Source of the DNA: Solirubrobacteraceae bacterium
GTDB lineage: Bacteria; Actinomycetota; Thermoleophilia; Solirubrobacterales; Solirubrobacteraceae
Assembly: GCA_025455895.1 (NCBI GenBank)
Contig: JALOLQ010000078.1
Coordinates: forward strand, 1-6,930
Direction of reading: 5' to 3'
Length of the DNA: 6,930 nt
The translations under genes and the position numbers were made by a program. Each line of letters opens with the position of its first letter. The stretch's first letter is position 1. The notes under the pieces were generated by a model, which saw only the letters and a program-made list of their open reading frames with translations, was not told the origin of the DNA and did no database searches. Below are positions 5,106 through 6,930 of the stretch, in pieces.

Positions 5106-5573
5106 ATGCCGATGCGTGACGCCGGCTCGCCGGTCGAGCGCGAGTTCTCCGCGGGCGGCGTGGTCGTCCGCGAGACCCCGCGCGGCCCCGAGTGCATCGT
5201 GATCGTGCCCTCGCGACGCTCGGCCGCGGGCACCCCCGTCCTCGCCCTGCCCAAGGGGCACCCCGAGGACGGCGAGCGCCCCGAGGACGCCGCGCTGCGC
5301 GAGGTGCGCGAGGAGGCGGGCGTCGAGGCCGACGTCGTCGAGAAGCTCGGCGACGTGCGCTACTGGTACCAGCGCGACGGGCGCCGGATCGCGAAGGTCG
5401 TCAGCTTCTTCCTGCTCGCGCATCGCGCCGGCGACCCCGCCCGCCACGCGGACCACGAGATCGACGAGGCCCGGTGGGTCCCGCTCGAGGCCGCGGGGCA
5501 CGAGCTCAGCTTCCCCGGCGAGCGCGACATGGCCCGCCGCGCGCTGTCGCGCACCGGCGGTGCCGCACGCTAG
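5106..5573 (+). CDS. Nudix hydrolase (diadenosine polyphosphate / MutT-like type)
   Basis: A 155-residue Nudix enzyme that would cleave a nucleoside diphosphate linked to another group, using Mg2+ or Mn2+. A complete Nudix box GX5EX7REUXEEXGU spans 51-73, starting GHPEDGE and ending REVREEAGV, with metal-binding glutamates E66, E69 and E70. EFSAGGVVVRE (13-23) is the usual first strand, and LPKGH just before the box resembles the LPKGH of Ap4A/Ap6A hydrolases such as Thermus Ndx1; DVRYWYQRDGRRI (83-95) and VVSFFLLA continue the core. An 8-oxo-dGTP-cleaving MutT1-like role is the main alternative. There is no C-terminal histidine-phosphatase domain, unlike mycobacterial MutT1. The ATG at 5106 follows the regulator's TAG without a gap; ATG 5112 is an alternative start. 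No Shine-Dalgarno is present, so translation probably depends on coupling to the upstream gene. Family is certain; substrate is inferred. Confidence 0.93.
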   Translation: MPMRDAGSPVEREFSAGGVVVRETPRGPECIVIVPSRRSAAGTPVLALPKGHPEDGERPEDAALREVREEAGVEADVVEKLGDVRYWYQRDGRRIAKVVSFFLLAHRAGDPARHADHEIDEARWVPLEAAGHELSFPGERDMARRALSRTGGAAR

Positions 5574-5576
5574 GGT
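5571..5576 (+). promoter_or_regulatory. Putative -10 (TAGGGT) for the ASCH gene, overlapping the Nudix stop codon
   Basis: TAGGGT fits TAnnnT and ends 10 bases before the GTG at 5587. Its first three bases are the Nudix TAG stop, mirroring the arrangement at 975-980. The ASCH gene may therefore have its own promoter in addition to read-through from the regulator and Nudix genes. No clear -35 was found. Confidence 0.35.
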
Positions 5577-5586
5577 GGGCGGCGCT

Positions 5587-5985
5587 GTGCAGGTGCTGAA
5601 CTTCTACTCGACGATCTTCGCCGACCAGCTGCGCCGCGGGCGCAAGACGGCGACGATCCGGCTCGGCGACAAGTCCCACAAGTACCGCAAGAACCAGGCG
5701 GTGCTCGTGACGATCGGCTACCAGTACTCGCCGCGCGAGAAGATCTTCGAGGCGGTGATCGACGCCGTCGAGGTCAAGCGCGTGCGCGAGCTCTCGCCGC
5801 GGGACATCGAGCACGACAACCCCGAGTTCCGCCGCCACGAGGAGCTGATCCACTTCCTCGAGCAGATCTACGGGCGCTCCGTCTCGGTGGACGACACGGT
5901 GACGGTCGTGCGGTTCTCGCAGATCGTCGAGAACCCGCAGAGCTACACCGACGCCCGCCTGGGCATCGGCGGCGCGCAGAACTGA
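5587..5985 (+). CDS. ASCH-domain protein, possible YqfB-like N4-acylcytidine amidohydrolase
   Basis: A 132-residue single-domain ASCH (PUA-like fold) protein, cytosolic. ASCH domains bind RNA or modified nucleosides; E. coli YqfB hydrolyses N4-acetylcytidine using K21, T24 and E74. The N-terminal part here, LRRGRKTATIRLGDKSHKY (15-33), lines up with the YqfB stretch LAGRKTITIRDESESHF, keeping the catalytic Lys (K20) and Thr (T23). The third residue falls in IEHDNPE, where D77 replaces Glu. The C-terminal strand VDDTVTVVRFSQI closes the barrel, followed by a short unconserved tail. I chose GTG 5587 as start because the conserved strand begins at once (VQVLNFYSTIFADQL). An in-frame ATG at 5560 would overlap the Nudix gene, and GTG 5593 is possible but would clip the first strand. 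It sits 13 bp after the Nudix gene. Domain assignment is strong; the amidohydrolase reaction is inferred from motif alignment by eye and memory of YqfB. Confidence 0.88.
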   Translation: MQVLNFYSTIFADQLRRGRKTATIRLGDKSHKYRKNQAVLVTIGYQYSPREKIFEAVIDAVEVKRVRELSPRDIEHDNPEFRRHEELIHFLEQIYGRSVSVDDTVTVVRFSQIVENPQSYTDARLGIGGAQN

Positions 5986-5991
5986 GCGCGC
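5972..5991. terminator. Candidate GC hairpin at the convergent ASCH/membrane-protein junction
   Basis: GCGCGC at 5972-5977 can pair with GCGCGC at 5986-5991 around an 8-base loop (AGAACTGA) that contains the ASCH stop codon. The two genes are only 7 bp apart, so this is the only obvious structure between them. There is no T-tract on either strand, but T-less hairpins have been proposed as terminators in actinobacteria. Alternating GC is common in this DNA, so the call is weak. Confidence 0.3.
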
Positions 5992-5992
5992 G

Positions 5993-6886
5993 TCAGGCCC
6001 CGGGCGGCGCCCAGCCGGGCGGCGCAACGGACGTGCCGGGCTCGCGCGGCACGGCCGGCAGCACCGGGGACGCCGGCGGCGCGGCCGCGGGACCCGGGGC
6101 GTAGGGCTCCGGGGCGGCGTAGGGCTCGGTCGCGTGGACGGCCGGCGCCGGCGCCGCGAACGGATCGGCGGCGTAGGCCGTGACCGGCGCGGGGGCGGCG
6201 AACGGGTCGGCGGCCACCGGCGCGGCGTGCGGGGCGCCCGGGGGCGCGTACGGCGCCGGGGGCGTGTACGCGGGCGCCTCCGGGACGACGGCCTCCGCAG
6301 GGACGGCGGCCGGCGCGCCGCTGCGCCCGGCGAGCAGCCCGCCCGCGACCATCAGCAGCCCGCCGGCGATCGCCAGGTAGAGGCCGTAGCGCACGGTGAT
6401 GATGTCGTCGAAGCCGCCGAGCGCGCCGCCGGAGAGCCCCGTGCCGGGCTTCTTGACCAGGTGGTAGAGCGCGATCGCCGCGCAGATCCCGCCGATCCCG
6501 GCGATCACGCGGCCGGTGGCGCCCGCGTCGGCGCGCACGCTGCGCAGCCCGCCGCCCACCGCGAGCACCGCGATCAGGGCGATGCCGGCGAGGATCGCCA
6601 GCGCCCAGTCGGCGCCGCCGAGCGTCTGCCAGCCGTCGCCGGTGATCTCGGTCGGGATCGCCGCGACGAGGCCCTTCATCATCGCGCCGAGCCCGGCAGC
6701 GATCTGATCCGCCGGCGCGGAGGAGGACCCGGCCGGGGAGCCGGCCCCGCCGAGCTGGCCGAGCGCGTCCTTGAACGAGTCGGGGAAGCGGATCGTGTAC
6801 CAGGGCAGCCAGAGCGAGCCGAGGACGGCGGCCGCGCCCGCGCCGGCGAGCAGCAGGGCGGTCTGCGGAGAGGTGCGCGAGGACAT
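5993..6886 (-). CDS. Four-helix membrane protein with a long Ala/Pro-rich C-terminal tail, function unknown
   Basis: A 297-residue integral membrane protein of no family I can name. Predicted membrane segments are about 9-30 (ending LWLPWY), 93-112, 126-144 and 166-187. The loop between segments 1 and 2 (31-92) is long and Gly/Ser/Ala-rich and would face outside if the N-terminus is cytoplasmic. From 188 onward a tail of about 110 residues is almost wholly Ala, Pro, Tyr, Val and Gly, with imperfect repeats of AADPFAAPAP, and would be disordered and cytoplasmic in that topology. The LPWY ending of helix 1 recurs, from memory, in small membrane proteins of Thermoleophilia. The start ATG at 6886 directly precedes the first hydrophobic helix; only 44 bp upstream are visible and they show no clear -10 or Shine-Dalgarno. 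The gene ends 7 bp from the convergent ASCH gene. It is unlikely to be a transporter because the helices carry few polar motifs; a scaffold or envelope role is only a guess. Confidence 0.8.
   Translation of the reverse strand: MSSRTSPQTALLLAGAGAAAVLGSLWLPWYTIRFPDSFKDALGQLGGAGSPAGSSSAPADQIAAGLGAMMKGLVAAIPTEITGDGWQTLGGADWALAILAGIALIAVLAVGGGLRSVRADAGATGRVIAGIGGICAAIALYHLVKKPGTGLSGGALGGFDDIITVRYGLYLAIAGGLLMVAGGLLAGRSGAPAAVPAEAVVPEAPAYTPPAPYAPPGAPHAAPVAADPFAAPAPVTAYAADPFAAPAPAVHATEPYAAPEPYAPGPAAAPPASPVLPAVPREPGTSVAPPGWAPPGA
6104..6214 (-). repeat. Imperfect in-frame tandem repeats coding for the AADPFAAPAP unit
   Basis: Three copies are seen on the minus strand: 6214-6185 (residues 225-234, AADPFAAPAP), 6172-6143 (239-248, identical) and a diverged copy 6133-6104 (252-261, ATEPYAAPEP). 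Spacing is 14 and then 13 residues. At the DNA level the first two share most bases but differ at synonymous positions, so the duplication is not fresh or is held by selection on the protein. Confidence 0.7.
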
Positions 6887-6930
6887 GGGCGCTGGATCGG
6901 CCGGCGGCCGGGGCCCGGCGCGCAGGCGGG

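Noticed and set aside
4377..5501. A 374-codon minus-strand open frame opposite the Crp-family and Nudix genes
   Set aside because: The plus strand carries complete, motif-rich proteins there. The antisense product has the Leu/Ala/Arg/Asp-rich look of a codon shadow and no recognisable domain.
5560..5586. ATG 5560 as the ASCH start
   Set aside because: It overlaps the Nudix reading frame, adds nine unconserved residues before the conserved first strand, and ignores the -10-like site at 5571.
6887..6930. GC-rich palindromic pieces upstream of the membrane-protein gene
   Set aside because: GGCCGG/GGGCCC-type words are expected at this base composition and no dyad with a convincing operator form or -10 hexamer was found in the 44 bp available.

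Overview
The window is very GC-rich chromosomal DNA (by eye about three quarters G+C), densely packed with genes on both strands. The protein families, the Lhr C-terminus lying close to Nei, an ASCH protein and a Nudix protein of a style I associate with Thermoleophilia, and the near absence of Shine-Dalgarno sequences all point to a high-GC actinobacterium, probably of the Thermoleophilia/Solirubrobacterales. That placement is inference from gene content; there is no rRNA here. I see no mobile element, CRISPR array, tRNA, phage gene or toxin/defence system. It looks like an ordinary housekeeping stretch with several points worth checking, and no stretch above 100 bases lacks a gene.

Layout. 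Bases 1-663 (+) are the C-terminal 220 residues of an Lhr-type DNA helicase. Two minus-strand genes follow: a small glutaredoxin/GST-N-like protein (688-966) and, upstream of it in the same orientation, a GlcD-type FAD-linked oxidase (978-2321). Diverging from the oxidase across 40 bp is nei (2362-3138, +), an endonuclease VIII-type DNA glycosylase, which overlaps a glycerophosphodiester phosphodiesterase-like gene (3126-3848, +). That gene abuts, stop to stop, a convergent gene for a small secreted protein of unknown function (3849-4334, -). Across 69 bp, a Crp/Fnr regulator (4407-5105, +) starts a same-strand run with a Nudix hydrolase (5106-5573) and an ASCH-domain protein (5587-5985). A convergent four-helix membrane protein with a long Ala/Pro-rich tail (5993-6886, -) closes the window.

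How the genes may fit together. Lhr and Nei are DNA-repair proteins whose genes are also adjacent in Mycobacterium; here a redox pair on the opposite strand lies between them. Nudix and ASCH proteins both process nucleotides or nucleosides, and they sit directly behind a Crp-family regulator. DNA repair plus nucleotide clean-up is a loose theme, not a demonstrated system.

The strongest signal outside the proteins is in the gene starts. Five have a -10-like hexamer 6-10 bases upstream (TAGGCT, TACGTT, GATACT, TACCCT, TAGGGT) and no Shine-Dalgarno, which suggests leaderless or nearly leaderless mRNAs. In two cases the -10 is formed partly from the TAG stop codon of the preceding gene. In the 40-bp divergent spacer, two -10-like hexamers overlap back to back.
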